64,000 nucleotides of DNA from Billgrantia aerodenitrificans (GCF_021404405.1 NZ_JABFTV010000001.1:124001-188000), one strand, 5' to 3'; shown: positions 1 through 12,200, numbered from the stretch's first letter. Notes: generated by a model not told the origin, from the letters alone. Translations and numbers: made by a program.

Positions 1-1279
1 GGTAGGGTTTGGCGGTGCTCCACAGGTCGAGGTCGGGATAGAGCTGGCGCCCCAGGCCCTCGATGTTGAGCAGGGTCTTCTGCAGCAGCACCAGCTGCGG
101 CTGGACCTCCATGTTGAAACGCCGCGCCGTCTGGAACAGCCCCAGCAGCACCTGACCGAAGGAGATGTCCTTGAGCGGTTTCTCCAGAATCGGCTCGCAC
201 ACCGTGCGGATGGCGGCGGCAAACTCGTTGGCTCGGGTCTCCTCGCCGACCCAGCCCGACTCGATGTGCAGGGCGGCGACCTGATAGTAGTCCTGATGGA
301 AGAAGGCCAGCAGGTTGCGCGCCAGGTAGTCCTGGTCTTCGCGGGTCAGGCTGCCGACGATGCCGCAGTCGATGGCGATGTACTGCGGGTCCTGGGGCTG
401 CTCGCGGGCGACGAAGATGTTGCCCGGGTGCATGTCGGCGTGGAAGAAATTGTCGCGAAACACCTGGGTGAAGAAGATTTCCACGCCGCGCTCGGCGAGG
501 CGCTTGAGATCGGTGCCCTGGGCCTTGAGCGCGGCGATGTCGGCTACCGGGATGCCGTGGATGCGCTCCTGGACCATGACCCGCTTGCGTGTTAGCGACC
601 AGTGGATCGCCGGCACGTAGAGCAGCGGGGAGCCGTTGAAGTTGCGCTTGAGCTGCGAGGTGTTGGCGGCCTCCTTGCGCAGGTCGAGCTCGTCGAACAG
701 GGTCGCTTCGTAATCGCGCACCACCTCCACCGGACGCAGGCGGCGCGCCTCCGGAAGCAGCGTCAGCAGGCCGGCCACGCGGTACATCAGCGCCATGTCC
801 TGGCGCATGACCCGGTCGATGGCCGGGCGGATGATCTTGACCACCACGTCCTCGCCGCTGTGCAGGCGGGCGGCGTGGACCTGGGCGATGGAGGCGGAGG
901 CCAGCGGCTCGGGCTCGAAGTGGGCGAAGGCGACGTCGAGCGGCATGCGTAGCTCGCTCTCCACCAGTGCCCGGGCCTCCTCGCCGGGGAAGGGGGGCAC
1001 CTGGTCCTGCAGGCGGCGGAGTTCGTCGGCGATCTCCTCGGGCAGCAGGTCGCGGCGGGTGGAGAGCAGTTGGCCGAACTTGACGAACACCGGGCCGAGC
1101 GATTCCAGCGCCAGGCGCAGGCGCTCGCCGCCCGTGCGCCGGCCCACTGGTACCACGCGCAGTGGTGAGAACAGAAAGGCCAGTCGCAGCCACCAGGGCA
1201 GGCGCTGCAGCGGCAGCAGAGTGTCGAGCCGGTAGCGGGTGACCACCCAGATGATGCGCAGCAGGCGAAGCAGCATCAT
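1..1279 (-). CDS. ubiB: UbiB, ubiquinone biosynthesis atypical kinase/ATPase (3' end cut by window edge)
   Basis: Partial gene: about 426 codons are present and the C-terminal part, including the usual membrane helices, lies beyond the left edge. Visible family motifs are the nucleotide-loop KxGQ motif (VFVKFGQ, near residue 65), the alanine-rich loop ASIAQVH, the catalytic-loop motif HADMHPGN, and an IDCG segment in the place of the kinase DFG motif. UbiB proteins are membrane-associated ATPases needed for ubiquinone synthesis. The start overlaps the ubiJ stop in an ATGATG arrangement, so either of two adjacent ATG codons (1279 or 1276) could be used. It is the last visible gene of ubiE-ubiJ-ubiB, the same order as in E. 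coli. Identity is secure; the start is uncertain by one codon. Confidence 0.95.
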   Translation of the reverse strand, partial: MMLLRLLRIIWVVTRYRLDTLLPLQRLPWWLRLAFLFSPLRVVPVGRRTGGERLRLALESLGPVFVKFGQLLSTRRDLLPEEIADELRRLQDQVPPFPGEEARALVESELRMPLDVAFAHFEPEPLASASIAQVHAARLHSGEDVVVKIIRPAIDRVMRQDMALMYRVAGLLTLLPEARRLRPVEVVRDYEATLFDELDLRKEAANTSQLKRNFNGSPLLYVPAIHWSLTRKRVMVQERIHGIPVADIAALKAQGTDLKRLAERGVEIFFTQVFRDNFFHADMHPGNIFVAREQPQDPQYIAIDCGIVGSLTREDQDYLARNLLAFFHQDYYQVAALHIESGWVGEETRANEFAAAIRTVCEPILEKPLKDISFGQVLLGLFQTARRFNMEVQPQLVLLQKTLLNIEGLGRQLYPDLDLWSTAKPY

Positions 1280-1914
1280 GCCGTGGCCTCGCTTTCCAGC
1301 CGTCGCCGCAGGCGGTTCAGACGGGCTTCGAGGCGGTCGGCGGCCACTTCCAGCTCGGTGAGGTGATCGCGCAGGGTATCGAGCTGCTGGCGCCCGGGCA
1401 GCAGGCGGGCCTCCTCGAACACGTATTCTGCGATATCGGCACGCATCTCCTCATGAGCGCGTAGGCCCCAGCGGGCCATGCGCTTGACCCCTTCGGCCAG
1501 GCTGTGGGCCGGCACGTCGCCCAGCCAGCGGGCCAGTTCGCCCTCCCAGTCGATGTCGAGATCGAAGAACAGGTCGCGCACCTCCTCGAGCAGGTGCACG
1601 CGTCCGCGTACCGCCAGTCGGCCGCGGAACATCAGGCGCTCCATCGACTCGCCGCCCAGCAGTTCGCCCAGGGTTTCGGTGTCGAGTTCGACCACGGTGT
1701 CGACGGTGTTCTCGTCGGGATCGTCCTGACGCATCAGGTCGACGCCATGCGGGTGGAAGCCGATCAGCAGCGTCAGTGCCGGACGCTCCAGGCGCAGCAG
1801 CAGCCGGCTCCCGGCCAGCCGTGACAGGCGTGTGGGAGCGGCCATGTCGCGGGCGAGCAGGGCATTGAGGGTGCGCTCGATGCCGGCCAGCAGCAGGGTC
1901 GGGGTCAAGGTCAT
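1276..1914 (-). CDS. ubiJ: UbiJ, ubiquinone biosynthesis accessory factor (SCP2 domain)
   Basis: A 212-residue protein between ubiE and ubiB. The N-terminal half (about residues 5-110) has the pattern of an SCP2 sterol-carrier lipid-binding domain, with a stretch of the form LGELLGG...FRGRLAVRG. The C-terminal 40 residues are a charged, leucine-rich probable coiled coil ([20 protein letters not shown]). In E. coli UbiJ binds ubiquinone intermediates and helps assemble the soluble Ubi complex with UbiK. The ATG at 1914 lies 7 bp after the ubiE stop and the gene overlaps ubiB by 4 bp, so the three genes are probably co-transcribed and translationally coupled. The assignment rests on position and domain pattern together. 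Confidence 0.88.
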   Translation of the reverse strand: MTLTPTLLLAGIERTLNALLARDMAAPTRLSRLAGSRLLLRLERPALTLLIGFHPHGVDLMRQDDPDENTVDTVVELDTETLGELLGGESMERLMFRGRLAVRGRVHLLEEVRDLFFDLDIDWEGELARWLGDVPAHSLAEGVKRMARWGLRAHEEMRADIAEYVFEEARLLPGRQQLDTLRDHLTELEVAADRLEARLNRLRRRLESEATA

Positions 1915-1921
1915 TGCGCCC

Positions 1922-2689
1922 TCAAAGCTTGATGCCGCGATGCAGGGCGACGATGCCCCCGGTGAGATTGGTGTACTCGACCCGTTCGAGGCCGGCCGCT
2001 TCCATCATCGCCTTGAGCGTCTCCTGGTCGGGATGCATGCGAATCGACTCGGCCAGGTAGCGATAGCTGTCGGCATCGCCCGCCACCATCTGGCCCATGG
2101 TGGGCAGCAGGCGGAAGGAGTACTCGTCGTAGGCGCGGCTCAGCACGGGGTTGTTGGGCTTGGAGAACTCCAACACCAGCAGGCGGCCGCCGGGCTTGAG
2201 CACCCGGGCCATGGAGCGCAGAGCGGCGTCCTTGTCGGTGACGTTGCGCAGGCCGAAAGCGATGGTGATGCAGTTGAAGCTGTTATCGGGAAACGGCAGA
2301 CACTCGGCGTTGGCCTGCACGTATTCGACGTTGCCGCCGACGCCGTTGTCGAGCAGCTTGTCGCGCCCGACGCGCAGCATGGACTCGTTGATATCGGCCA
2401 GTACCACCCGGCCGCGGGGGCCGACCATGCGCGAGAACTTGAGCGTCAGGTCGCCGGTGCCGCCGGCAATGTCGAGCACGCTGTGGCCGGGGCGCACCCC
2501 GCTGCGCTCGATGGTGAGCCGCTTCCACAGCCGATGGATGCCGAACGACATGAGATCGTTCATGACGTCGTAGCGCGCCGCCACGGAGTGGAAGACGTCG
2601 GCCACGCGCGAGGCCTTCTCCTCGATCGGCACTTCCTGGTAGCCGAAGTGAGTCGTGCGCTGGTCCCCGGGGGTGGAGTGAGGGCTCAT
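1922..2689 (-). CDS. ubiE: UbiE, demethylmenaquinone / 2-methoxy-6-polyprenyl-1,4-benzoquinol methyltransferase
   Basis: Class I SAM-dependent C-methyltransferase of ubiquinone (and menaquinone) synthesis, about 255 residues, close to the 251 of E. coli. It contains the stretch [18 protein letters not shown], the SAM-binding motif [30 protein letters not shown], and the C-terminal [22 protein letters not shown], all nearly identical to the family. An in-frame start 57 bp further upstream exists, but the ATG at 2689 is preferred because the protein then starts close to the TTHFGY motif as in E. coli and is preceded by GGGAG about 10 bases upstream. It heads the ubiEJB operon. Confidence 0.96.
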   Translation of the reverse strand: MSPHSTPGDQRTTHFGYQEVPIEEKASRVADVFHSVAARYDVMNDLMSFGIHRLWKRLTIERSGVRPGHSVLDIAGGTGDLTLKFSRMVGPRGRVVLADINESMLRVGRDKLLDNGVGGNVEYVQANAECLPFPDNSFNCITIAFGLRNVTDKDAALRSMARVLKPGGRLLVLEFSKPNNPVLSRAYDEYSFRLLPTMGQMVAGDADSYRYLAESIRMHPDQETLKAMMEAAGLERVEYTNLTGGIVALHRGIKL

Positions 2690-2795
2690 GCGTGAAAGGC
2701 TCCCGAATCGCTGCAAAAGGTGAGGCTGGGCCTCATGATGGGCCACATTGTAGCCTTCCCCCGGCTGCCTTGTCTTTGACCTGCTGGGGCTACTG

Positions 2796-2833
2796 GAGCT
2801 GCTTGCTCTCGATCAGAGCTGCTTGATCTCGAT
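2796..2833. repeat. 20-bp tandem duplication across the DUF971 stop codon
   Basis: GAGCTGCTTGCTCTCGAT (2796-2813) is repeated as GAGCTGCTTGATCTCGAT (2816-2833), one base different, with a 20-bp period. The second copy encodes the last residues (IEIKQL) and stop of the DUF971 protein; the first lies just downstream. It looks like a local slippage duplication. Confidence 0.7.
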
Positions 2834-3196
2834 GCCCAGCGGTGCGCGGCTGGCCCCGGCCTTTTCCAGGCGCTGGAGATAATCGGCCCAGTAGGCCTCG
2901 CGGTGCTCGATCAGCTCATGCAGGTATTCCCAGCTGAAGATGCCGCTGTCGTGGCCATCGTCGAAGACGAGCTTGACGGCATAGCGGCCCACCGGCTCGA
3001 TGTTCTTGAGGCCGACGTCCTTCTTGCCGACCTGCAGCACGGCCTGGCTGGGATGGTGACCGCGCACCTCGGCGGAGGGTGAGTAGACCCGCAGATACTC
3101 CACCGGCAGGCGGTGGCTCTCGCCATCGGCGTAGCTGAGCTCCAGCTCGCGGGCCTTCTTGTGGTAGTGAATCTTGCTGGGGATGGGGGCTGTCAT
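2813..3196 (-). CDS. DUF971 (gamma-butyrobetaine hydroxylase-like N-terminal domain) protein
   Basis: A 127-residue single-domain protein with the DUF971/GBBH-like_N signature: a start of the form IHYHKKARELELSYADGESHRLPVEYLRVYSPSAEVRGHH, then NIEPVGRYAVKLVFDDGHDSGIFSWEYL. The domain occurs at the N-terminus of gamma-butyrobetaine hydroxylases and as a stand-alone protein, and has been linked to iron-sulfur protein maturation (general family knowledge). In Pseudomonas the homologue also follows hslU, so the position here is conserved. The ATG at 3196 has GGAG about 10 bases upstream. It is separated from hslU by about 210 bp containing a 99-bp repeat, and from ubiE by about 120 bp. The precise function is not known. 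Confidence 0.85.
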   Translation of the reverse strand: MTAPIPSKIHYHKKARELELSYADGESHRLPVEYLRVYSPSAEVRGHHPSQAVLQVGKKDVGLKNIEPVGRYAVKLVFDDGHDSGIFSWEYLHELIEHREAYWADYLQRLEKAGASRAPLGIEIKQL

Positions 3197-3231
3197 GCAG
3201 GACTCCGCTTGCGTTGGTGAAGCGCAGCTGT

Positions 3232-3330
3232 CCGGCGACAGGCACTTCGCGGAGGCGCTGTGAACCCATCCCTGGGCGCTACATTCGCCATCCCTGGCGA
3301 ATGACCTCCGCTACGACCTGTCCCCGGCGC
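3232..3330 (-). repeat. 99-bp structured dispersed repeat, copy 1 (reverse orientation)
   Basis: Reverse complement of the element at 29029-29127. The outer arms are CCGGCGACAGG (3232-3242) and CCTGTCCCCGGCGC (3317-3330). An inner hairpin ATTCGCC/GGCGAAT sits at 3283-3302, and a 29-bp block at 3252-3280 is identical to copy 2. Stem substitutions are compensatory between the copies (see findings). It lies between hslU and the DUF971 gene. Confidence 0.85.
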
Positions 3331-3405
3331 TGCGCTCATGTAGGCCTCGCTGCTGCGACACTGGCGAACCGAGCAGTACCATCAACTACAGCTACAGCGC
3401 TCGTC

Positions 3406-4728
3406 TCAAAGGATATACCGCGACAGATCCTCGTCCATGGCCAGTTCGCCGAGCTGGGAGTCGACGTAGGCGGCGTCGATCGACAGCGGGCTGCCGAAAT
3501 CGCCGCCCTTGAACGAGGCTTCTTCGAGCAGCCGCTCCATTACCGTGTGCAGGCGCCGTGCGCCGATGTTCTCGGTGCCCTCGTTGACCTTCCAGGCGAT
3601 CTCGGCGATGCGCTCGATGCCGTCCTCGGTGAACTCGATGTCGAGCCCTTCGGTGGCCAGCAGTGCCTTGTACTGCTTGGTCAGGGCGGCGGAGGGCTCG
3701 GTGAGGATGCGCTTGAAGTCCTCTGGCGTGAGCGCCTCGAGCTCGACCCGGATCGGCAGGCGGCCCTGCAGTTCGGGGATCAGGTCCGAGGGGCGCGACA
3801 GGTGGAAGGCGCCGGAGGCGATGAACAGGATATGGTCGGTCTTGACCATGCCGTACTTGGTCGAGACGGTGGAGCCCTCGATCAGCGGCAGCAGGTCGCG
3901 CTGCACGCCCTCGCGGGATACCTCGCCGCCGCTGGACTGACCGCTGCCCTTGGCCACCTTGTCGATCTCGTCGAGAAAGACGATGCCGTTCTGCTCCACG
4001 GCGTCGATGGCGCGGTGCTTGATCTCCTCCTCGTTGACCAGCTTGGCGGCTTCCTCGTCGCGCAGCAGGGCGAAGGCATCCTTGACCTTGACCCGGCGGG
4101 TCTCGGTCTTGTGGCGGCCCATGTTGGAGAACAGGCTCTGCAGTTGGCTGGTCATCTCCTCCATGCCCGGCGGGGTCATGATGTCGATACCCGGGCCCTG
4201 GGGCGTGATCTCGATGTCGATCTCCTTGTCGTCGAGATCGCCCTCGCGCAATTTCTTGCGGAAGATCTGGCGCGTCGAGCTGTCGCTGCGGGGGTTGTCT
4301 TCCTGGCCGCGGGGCGGCGGCAGCAGGGCGTCGAGGATGCGATCCTCGGCGGCGTCCTCGGCGCGGTGGCGCACTTCGTCCTTGGCATGCTCGCGCACCA
4401 GTTTGATGGCGGCTTCGGTGAGGTCGCGGATGATCGACTCCACGTCGCGGCCGACATAGCCCACTTCGGTGAACTTGGTCGCCTCGACCTTGATGAACGG
4501 GGCGCGGGCGAGCTTGGCCAGGCGGCGGGCGATCTCGGTCTTGCCCACCCCGGTGGGGCCGATCATCAGGATGTTCTTGGGCGTGACCTCGGGGCGCAGC
4601 TCGTCGTCGAGCTGCATGCGCCGCCAGCGGTTGCGCAGGGCGATGGCCACGGCGCGCTTGGCGTCCTGCTGACCGACGATGTACTGATCCAGGGCGTGGA
4701 CGATCTCGCGGGGTGTCATCTGGGACAT
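3406..4728 (-). CDS. hslU: HslU, ATPase subunit of the HslUV (ClpYQ) protease
   Basis: AAA+ unfoldase of the cytoplasmic HslUV protease, about 440 residues (E. coli 443). Evidence: N-terminal [17 protein letters not shown], Walker [19 protein letters not shown], the pore loop with GYVGRDVES, the I-domain insertion rich in charged residues (about 140-240), Walker [11 protein letters not shown], and a C-terminus ending YIL, needed for docking into HslV. The ATG at 4728 (MSQMTPRE) matches the family start. An ATG at 4743 overlapping the hslV stop (ATGA) would add five residues and could be used through translational coupling. The gene directly follows hslV. Confidence 0.96.
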   Translation of the reverse strand: MSQMTPREIVHALDQYIVGQQDAKRAVAIALRNRWRRMQLDDELRPEVTPKNILMIGPTGVGKTEIARRLAKLARAPFIKVEATKFTEVGYVGRDVESIIRDLTEAAIKLVREHAKDEVRHRAEDAAEDRILDALLPPPRGQEDNPRSDSSTRQIFRKKLREGDLDDKEIDIEITPQGPGIDIMTPPGMEEMTSQLQSLFSNMGRHKTETRRVKVKDAFALLRDEEAAKLVNEEEIKHRAIDAVEQNGIVFLDEIDKVAKGSGQSSGGEVSREGVQRDLLPLIEGSTVSTKYGMVKTDHILFIASGAFHLSRPSDLIPELQGRLPIRVELEALTPEDFKRILTEPSAALTKQYKALLATEGLDIEFTEDGIERIAEIAWKVNEGTENIGARRLHTVMERLLEEASFKGGDFGSPLSIDAAYVDSQLGELAMDEDLSRYIL

Positions 4729-4739
4729 GGTGGCGGCCT

Positions 4740-5258
4740 TCACAGCGTTTCGAGGGTGACGTGGTGGTTGGTGAACACGCAGATGTCGCCAGCGATCGCG
4801 AGCGACTTCTCGGTGATCTCCCTGGCCGAGAGATCGGTGTTCTCCAGCAGCGCGCGGGCCGCGGCCAGGGCGAAGTTGCCGCCCGAGCCGATGGCGATGA
4901 TGCCGCGCTCCGGCTCCACCACGTCGCCGTTGCCGGTGATGATCAGCGAGGCGTTCTTGTCGGCCACGGCCAGCAGCGCCTCGAGACGGCGCAGAGCGCG
5001 GTCGGTGCGCCAGTCCTTGGCCAGCTCCACGGCGGCCTTGACCAGATTGCCCTGGTACTTCTCAAGCTGCGCCTCGAAGCGCTCGAACAGGGTGAAGGCG
5101 TCGGCGGTGCCGCCGGCGAAGCCTGCCAGCACCTGGCCGCGATAGAGGCGGCGCACCTTGCTGGCGTTGCCCTTCATCACGGTATTGCCCAGCGATACCT
5201 GGCCGTCGCCGGCCAGGGCAACCTGGTCACCGCGGCGTACGGAAACGATCGTGGTCAT
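4740..5258 (-). CDS. hslV: HslV, peptidase subunit of the HslUV protease
   Basis: N-terminal nucleophile peptidase of the HslUV complex, 172 residues. After methionine removal Thr2 becomes the catalytic residue (MTTIVSVRR). Further family motifs are [50 protein letters not shown] and [18 protein letters not shown]. The ATG at 5258 is chosen over a longer frame because Thr must be residue 2; GGAG lies 8 bases upstream. A CTTGAA hexamer on the minus strand near 5374 could be part of a heat-shock (sigma-32) promoter, but no convincing -10 was found. It is co-transcribed with hslU. Confidence 0.96.
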   Translation of the reverse strand: MTTIVSVRRGDQVALAGDGQVSLGNTVMKGNASKVRRLYRGQVLAGFAGGTADAFTLFERFEAQLEKYQGNLVKAAVELAKDWRTDRALRRLEALLAVADKNASLIITGNGDVVEPERGIIAIGSGGNFALAAARALLENTDLSAREITEKSLAIAGDICVFTNHHVTLETL

Positions 5259-5390
5259 GGAGATAACTCCGTAACGGGGAGCCGGGGCTCCCGGTGACTT
5301 TCGGCGCCCCATGACAATCGGGGGCCGGACAAGAGCGTTCAGGGTAGGTGTGGGCGGCGGCAGGCGAATTCAAGCGCACCGATCAACCGC

Positions 5391-5453
5391 CCATGCCTGG
5401 AAGGTCCGTTGTCATGGACCGCGCAACGCAGCGATGCGTTCGACCAGGCATGG
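5391..5453. repeat. Three-way-junction palindromic structure between the SPOR gene and hslV
   Basis: Outer arms CCATGCCTGG (5391-5400) and CCAGGCATGG (5444-5453) are perfect inverted repeats. They enclose two smaller hairpins: GGTCC/GGACC (5403-5407 with 5416-5420) and AACGCA/TGCGTT (5425-5430 with 5435-5440). The whole can fold as a cloverleaf-like three-way junction. No run of T follows on the minus strand, so it is not a typical terminator. Confidence 0.6.
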
Positions 5454-5465
5454 TGCCGTGTTTCC

Positions 5466-6191
5466 TCAGTTGGTGGCCCGGTGACGCAGCGGCGTGATGC
5501 CCTGGGTCGTCATCAGATCCTCGGCGCGATTCAGCTCGCGGGTGTCTTCATATGGCCCCACCATCACCCGGTGCCAGGTCTGACCGTCGGCGGACTGCAC
5601 CTGGCTGACCTGGGCCATCAGACTCAAGTTGCGCAGACGCTGGCGCAGTTGCTCGGCATCGCCAGGCTCACGGAACGAGGCTGCCTGCAGCATGTAGCGC
5701 GTGCCTGCCGGGGCCGCCGCTTCGCTCTCCGGCGTGGCGTTGACCTCGTCGCGCAGGTTGGCGGCGATGACCTGGGCGATGGGATCGTCGGCCGGTGCCG
5801 GCTCGGCGGCGGCGCTGGGCTCGATCGGCGGCGGCACGTTGACCGTCGGTTCCGGCGGCGAGGCGGTGGAGGCCACCTCCCGCGGTGCTACCACCTCTTC
5901 AGGCAGCAGGGTGTAGAACTCGAAGGTCGGCATGCGCGGTTCCCGCGGCTCGACGCTCGGCGCCGGCTCGACGGTCTCGGTCGGCGTGCGTGGCATCAGC
6001 CTGGCCAGCGGCGAGTCGCTACCCTCCTGCCAGGGTGCGGTGCCGTGCTGGTGCTGAGCGAGCAGGAAGCCGGCGATGACGCCGCCCAATGCCCATAGCC
6101 AGCCGGGCAGGCGAAAGCCCTGGCCTCTGGCGGGGGCGCGCTTGCGGCTGGTGGTGGCGCCGCGTCTCTTGGGCGTGCGACGGGTGGCCAT
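5466..6191 (-). CDS. SPOR-domain membrane protein (FtsN-like position)
   Basis: A 241-residue bitopic membrane protein. It has a short Arg/Lys-rich cytoplasmic N-terminus, one membrane segment at about residues 28-45 (LPGWLWALGGVIAGFLLA), a long Pro/Glu-rich periplasmic linker, and a C-terminal SPOR domain at about 165-236 (RYMLQAASFREPGDAEQLRQRL ... WHRVMVGPYED) that in known proteins binds denuded septal peptidoglycan. It starts 3 bp after the argS stop and lies upstream of hslV, the place of ftsN in E. coli and of a SPOR-domain gene in Pseudomonas. A role in cell division is likely, but the linker is too divergent for me to name it ftsN. Confidence 0.85.
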   Translation of the reverse strand: MATRRTPKRRGATTSRKRAPARGQGFRLPGWLWALGGVIAGFLLAQHQHGTAPWQEGSDSPLARLMPRTPTETVEPAPSVEPREPRMPTFEFYTLLPEEVVAPREVASTASPPEPTVNVPPPIEPSAAAEPAPADDPIAQVIAANLRDEVNATPESEAAAPAGTRYMLQAASFREPGDAEQLRQRLRNLSLMAQVSQVQSADGQTWHRVMVGPYEDTRELNRAEDLMTTQGITPLRHRATN

Positions 6192-6194
6192 GAC

Positions 6195-7880
6195 TTACAT
6201 CTCCTCCGGGGCGCTGACCCCCATCAGATCGAGACCGTTGCGCAGCACCTGCCGCGTGGCCAGGCCCAAGGCCAGGCGAGCGTTGCGCAGCTCGTCGTCG
6301 TCGACCATGACCTTCACTGCGTTGTAGCAGGAGTGGAACTCGGCGGCGAGGTCGAGCAGGTACTGGGCCACCTGCTGCGGCTCCCGCGAGGCCGCGGCAT
6401 GGGCGACCACCTCGGGGAAGCGTGCCAGGCGGTTCATCACCGCCTTTTCCTGATCCTCTTCCAGCTTGCCGAGGCTGACCATGGCCAAGTCGTGATCGAA
6501 GCCCAGGCCCTGGGCTTCGGCCTTGCGCAGCATGCTGCACACCCGGGCGTGGGCGTACTGCACGTAATAGACCGGGTTGTCGTTGGACTGCGAGCGGGCC
6601 AGGTCGATGTCGAAGGTGAGCTGCGAGTCGGCGCGGCGCGCGGCGAGGAAGAAACGCGTGGCGTCGCGGCCCACCTCGTCGATCAGGTCGCGCACGGTGA
6701 CGTAGCTGCCGGCGCGTTTGGAGAGCTTCACCTCTACCCCGGAGCGGGTCACCATCACCATCTGATGCAGCACGTAGTCGGGCCAGCCCTGAGGGATGCC
6801 GGTTTCCAGCGCCTGCAGGCCGGCGCGCACCCGGGTCACGGTGGAGTGGTGGTCGGCACCCTGCTCGTTGATCACGGTCTCGAAGCCGCGCTGCCACTTG
6901 TTCAGGTGGTAGGCCACGTCGGGCAGGAAATAGGTGTAGCTGCCGTCGGACTTGCGCATCACCCGGTCCTTGTCGTCGCCGAAGTCGGTAGTGCGCAGCC
7001 ACAGGGCGCCGTCCTGCTCGTAGGTGTGACCGCCGGCGATCAGGCGTTCCACCGCCTCTTCCACCTTGCCTTCGCGATAGAGCGAGGACTCCAGGAAGTA
7101 GACGTCGAAGGAGACGCCGAAGGCCTTGAGGTCGAGATCCTGCTCGCGGCGCAGCCAGGCCACGGCGAAGTCGCGGATGGCATCGAGGTCGTCCGGGTCG
7201 CCCTTGGCGGTGACGTGACGGTCGTCGGCGTGCACCGTCTCGCCGGCCAGGTAGTCGTTGGCCACCTCGGTGATGTAGTCGCCGCGGTAGCCGTCTGCGG
7301 GCCAGGCGTCGTCGTCGGGCGTCAGGCCCTTGGCGCGGGCCTGCACCGAGAGGGCCAGGTTGGCGATCTGAGCGCCGGCGTCGTTGTAGTAGAACTCGCG
7401 GGTCACGTCATAGCCGGTGGCCTCGAGCAGCCGGCTGATACAGTCGCCGATGGCGGCGCCACGGCCGTGGCCCACGTGCAGCGGGCCGGTGGGGTTGGCG
7501 GAGACGAACTCCACCTGCACCTTGTGGCCGCGCCCGGCCAGGCTGCGGCCGAAGGTGTCGCCGGCGTCGAGCACCTGGCGCACGATTTGCGCGGCGGCAT
7601 CGGTGGCGGTGAAGAAGTTGATGAAACCGGGGCCGGCGATCTCCACCTTCTCCACGGCGTCGCTCTGCGGCAGCGCGGCGATCAGCGCCTCGGCCAGTTC
7701 GCGGGGTTTCTTGCCGGCCGGCTTGGCCAGCATCAGCGCCAGGTTGGTGGCGTAGTCGCCGTGGGCCTTGTCCTTGGTCGGGTCGACCTTGAGGGTCGGC
7801 GTGACGTCGGCGGGCAGGGTGCCCTGCTGCTTGAGCGTGTCGACGGCGTTCTCGAGCAGGGAAATGATCGTCTCTTTCAT
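6195..7880 (-). CDS. argS: Arginyl-tRNA synthetase
   Basis: Class Ia aminoacyl-tRNA synthetase, 561 residues, which charges tRNA-Arg in the cytoplasm. Seen: the N-terminal tRNA-recognition domain (Add-1), the HIGH-type motif in [20 protein letters not shown] (HVGH), [13 protein letters not shown], the variant KMSKS motif VKLSKRAG, and the C-terminal DALR anticodon-binding domain ([15 protein letters not shown]). The ATG at 7880 ([13 protein letters not shown]) fits the family; an in-frame frame extends 51 bp upstream without a better site. It is the first gene of an argS-SPOR unit. Two copies of tRNA-Arg(ACG), a substrate, occur later in the window. Confidence 0.97.
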   Translation of the reverse strand: MKETIISLLENAVDTLKQQGTLPADVTPTLKVDPTKDKAHGDYATNLALMLAKPAGKKPRELAEALIAALPQSDAVEKVEIAGPGFINFFTATDAAAQIVRQVLDAGDTFGRSLAGRGHKVQVEFVSANPTGPLHVGHGRGAAIGDCISRLLEATGYDVTREFYYNDAGAQIANLALSVQARAKGLTPDDDAWPADGYRGDYITEVANDYLAGETVHADDRHVTAKGDPDDLDAIRDFAVAWLRREQDLDLKAFGVSFDVYFLESSLYREGKVEEAVERLIAGGHTYEQDGALWLRTTDFGDDKDRVMRKSDGSYTYFLPDVAYHLNKWQRGFETVINEQGADHHSTVTRVRAGLQALETGIPQGWPDYVLHQMVMVTRSGVEVKLSKRAGSYVTVRDLIDEVGRDATRFFLAARRADSQLTFDIDLARSQSNDNPVYYVQYAHARVCSMLRKAEAQGLGFDHDLAMVSLGKLEEDQEKAVMNRLARFPEVVAHAAASREPQQVAQYLLDLAAEFHSCYNAVKVMVDDDELRNARLALGLATRQVLRNGLDLMGVSAPEEM

Positions 7881-8015
7881 GAAGCGGTTATGTCCTGTAG
7901 CGGCTGGCGCACGAGAGGGCGACGGTGACAAGGCACTCGCGAAAAGGCGCGGCCACGAAAGTTTGGCTGGTCGGCCATTATCGGCAATTGTGCCGCGGCT
8001 TTAAAGGTCGTGCGT

Positions 8016-10253
<2,238 letters not shown>

Positions 10254-10282
10254 TTGGCCTCCGGCATCGACTCTGCTAGAAT
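10254..10282 (+). promoter_or_regulatory. Predicted sigma-70 promoter for rpmE
   Basis: TTGGCC (10254-10259), a 17-bp spacer, and TAGAAT (10277-10282), preceded by TGC for an extended -10. It would give a leader of roughly 135 nt before rpmE. Prediction from sequence only. Confidence 0.6.
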
Positions 10283-10425
10283 ATCCGGCCGTCGTGGCGC
10301 CAGCTCATTGGCTCGGGCCCGCGGCTACCGGTTGGTTGAACGACTCAACGTTGTACGAAAAGACAACCCGTATGCGGTGCCTGGCAACGGATCAGGTGGC
10401 GGCATACCGCTCCATGAGGCTCAAG

Positions 10426-10641
10426 ATGAAACAAGGTATTCACCCGGATTACAAGAAGGTCACTGCGACTTGCTCCTGCGGCGCAACCTTCGAGGTCGGC
10501 ACCACCGTCGGCCATGACCTGTCACTGGACGTCTGCTCCCAGTGCCACCCCTTCTACACCGGTAAGCAGAAGCAGGCGACCACCGGTGGTCGCGTCGAGC
10601 GCTTCAACAAGCGCTTCGGAGCTGCCATCAAGCGCGGCTGA
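10426..10641 (+). CDS. rpmE: 50S ribosomal protein L31 (zinc-binding type)
   Basis: A 71-residue ribosomal protein with the L31 sequence [10 protein letters not shown], and later HPFYTGKQK and [10 protein letters not shown]. Four cysteines (CSC at 16/18 and CSQC at 37/40) mark the zinc-binding C+ form, which many bacteria replace by a cysteine-free paralogue in zinc limitation. The ATG at 10426 has GAGG 6 bases upstream; a longer in-frame reading to about 10183 is rejected because L31 is always this short. It is monocistronic, with its own promoter and terminator, and divergent from priA as in other gammaproteobacteria. Confidence 0.98.
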   Translation: MKQGIHPDYKKVTATCSCGATFEVGTTVGHDLSLDVCSQCHPFYTGKQKQATTGGRVERFNKRFGAAIKRG

Positions 10642-10677
10642 TCCGGCTCGCCCCCAGGGCGACGATCGCAGCGCGAG

Positions 10678-10706
10678 AAAACCCGCCTTAACGGCGGGTT
10701 TTCTTT
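10678..10706 (+). terminator. Rho-independent terminator after rpmE
   Basis: AAAACCCGCC (10678-10687), loop TTAAC, GGCGGGTTTT (10693-10702), then CTTTT: a perfect 10-bp stem with a T-rich tail. Confidence 0.9.
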
Positions 10707-10897
10707 TGTCTGTCGTTTGCCGGGGAGATCGATAAGGTATCGGTTATGGTTGCCTTGCGAGGTATAAGTTGCAGCAAATGGTCAGCAACGTTCGCGAAAG
10801 CGCGTATAAAAAGCGCGAACGGGTGTTTCATTGAGATGTGGAAGGTTTTTCTATATGGTAGGTGGCCCTCCCCCAAGATGGATACCGGACTTTCAGC

Positions 10898-12169
10898 ATG
10901 ACAGACGCCAAGAAGCAGGCAGCGCTGGACTATCACGCCAAACCGATTCCCGGAAAGCTCTCCGTGGAGCTGACCAAGCCCACCGCTACCGCTCGTGATC
11001 TCTCCCTTGCCTACAGTCCAGGTGTCGCCGAGCCGGTACGGGAAATTGCCCGTGATCCGGAGAATGCCTACCGTTACACCGGCAAGGGCAATCTGGTCGC
11101 GGTGATCTCCGACGGCAGCGCCATCCTCGGCCTGGGAAATCTCGGGCCGCTGGCCAGCAAGCCGGTGATGGAAGGCAAGGGTGTGCTGTTCAAGTGCTTC
11201 GCCGGCATCAACTCGGTGGACGTCGAGGTCAATGCCGAGAGCCCCCAGGCCTTCATCGACACGGTGGCGCGCATTGCCGATACCTGGGGCGGCATCAATC
11301 TCGAGGACATCAAGGCGCCGGAGTGCTTCGAGATCGAACAGGCCCTGATCGAGCAGTGCAGCATTCCCGTGTTCCATGACGATCAGCATGGCACCGCCAT
11401 CGTCACCGCGGCCGGCATGCTCAATGCGCTGGAGATCGCCGGTAAGCGGCTGGAAGATGCCAAGATCGTCTGCCTGGGCGCCGGCGCGGCGGCCATCGCC
11501 TGCATGAAGCTGCTGCTGGCCTGCGGGGCGCGCTCCGAGAATCTGGTGATGCTCGACCGTCGTGGCGTGATCCACGCCGGGCGCGAGGGGCTCAACCCCT
11601 ACAAGGCGATGTTCGCGCTGGACACCGACAAGCGCACCCTGGACGATGCCATCGACGGGGCCGACGTCTTCATCGGCCTTTCCGGGCCCAACCTGATGAC
11701 CGCCGAGCACATCCGCAAGATGGCGCCGAACCCCATCGTCTTTGCCTGCACCAACCCCGATCCGGAGATTCACCCCGACGTGGCACGCGAGGCGCGTCCC
11801 GACGTGATCATGGCTACCGGTCGCTCCGACTATCCCAATCAGGTCAACAACGTGCTGGGCTTCCCCTTCATCTTCCGCGGGGCGCTGGATGTGCGCGCCA
11901 CGCGCATCAACGAAGAGATGAAAGTGGCCGCGGTACATGCGCTCAAGGATCTGGCGCGTGAGCCGGTGCCCCAGGAAGTGCTGGACGCCTACGAGCGCGA
12001 GCACATGGAGTTCGGCCCCGAGTACATCATTCCCACGCCGGTCGACGTGCGTCTGCTGGAGCGTATCCCGGCGGCGGTGGCCCAGGCTGCGGTGGACTCC
12101 GGCGTGGCACGGCGTCCTTATCCGGCCCACTACCCGCTGAAGACGGTGGATGACGTCTACGGCGCTTGA
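10898..12169 (+). CDS. Malic enzyme, short form without phosphotransacetylase domain
   Basis: Oxidative decarboxylation of malate to pyruvate with NAD(P)+. The 423-residue protein consists only of the malic-enzyme N- and NAD-binding domains: [49 protein letters not shown], the metal-binding region [28 protein letters not shown], the Rossmann motif [15 protein letters not shown], and [18 protein letters not shown]. MaeB of E. coli has an extra C-terminal PTA-like domain of about 330 residues that is absent here; Pseudomonas has a similar short enzyme at the same place. The ATG at 10898 is preferred to an upstream in-frame start. Cofactor preference cannot be told from what I can see. Confidence 0.92.
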   Translation: MTDAKKQAALDYHAKPIPGKLSVELTKPTATARDLSLAYSPGVAEPVREIARDPENAYRYTGKGNLVAVISDGSAILGLGNLGPLASKPVMEGKGVLFKCFAGINSVDVEVNAESPQAFIDTVARIADTWGGINLEDIKAPECFEIEQALIEQCSIPVFHDDQHGTAIVTAAGMLNALEIAGKRLEDAKIVCLGAGAAAIACMKLLLACGARSENLVMLDRRGVIHAGREGLNPYKAMFALDTDKRTLDDAIDGADVFIGLSGPNLMTAEHIRKMAPNPIVFACTNPDPEIHPDVAREARPDVIMATGRSDYPNQVNNVLGFPFIFRGALDVRATRINEEMKVAAVHALKDLAREPVPQEVLDAYEREHMEFGPEYIIPTPVDVRLLERIPAAVAQAAVDSGVARRPYPAHYPLKTVDDVYGA

Positions 12170-12200
12170 TCGAGCGCGTTCGCGGCTTCGTCCCCATTAC

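Noticed and set aside
3214..5145. Very long plus-strand open frame across hslU/hslV
   Set aside because: It is antisense to two unmistakable genes; its composition (runs of L, G, A, V, H) is the usual shadow of high-GC codon use.
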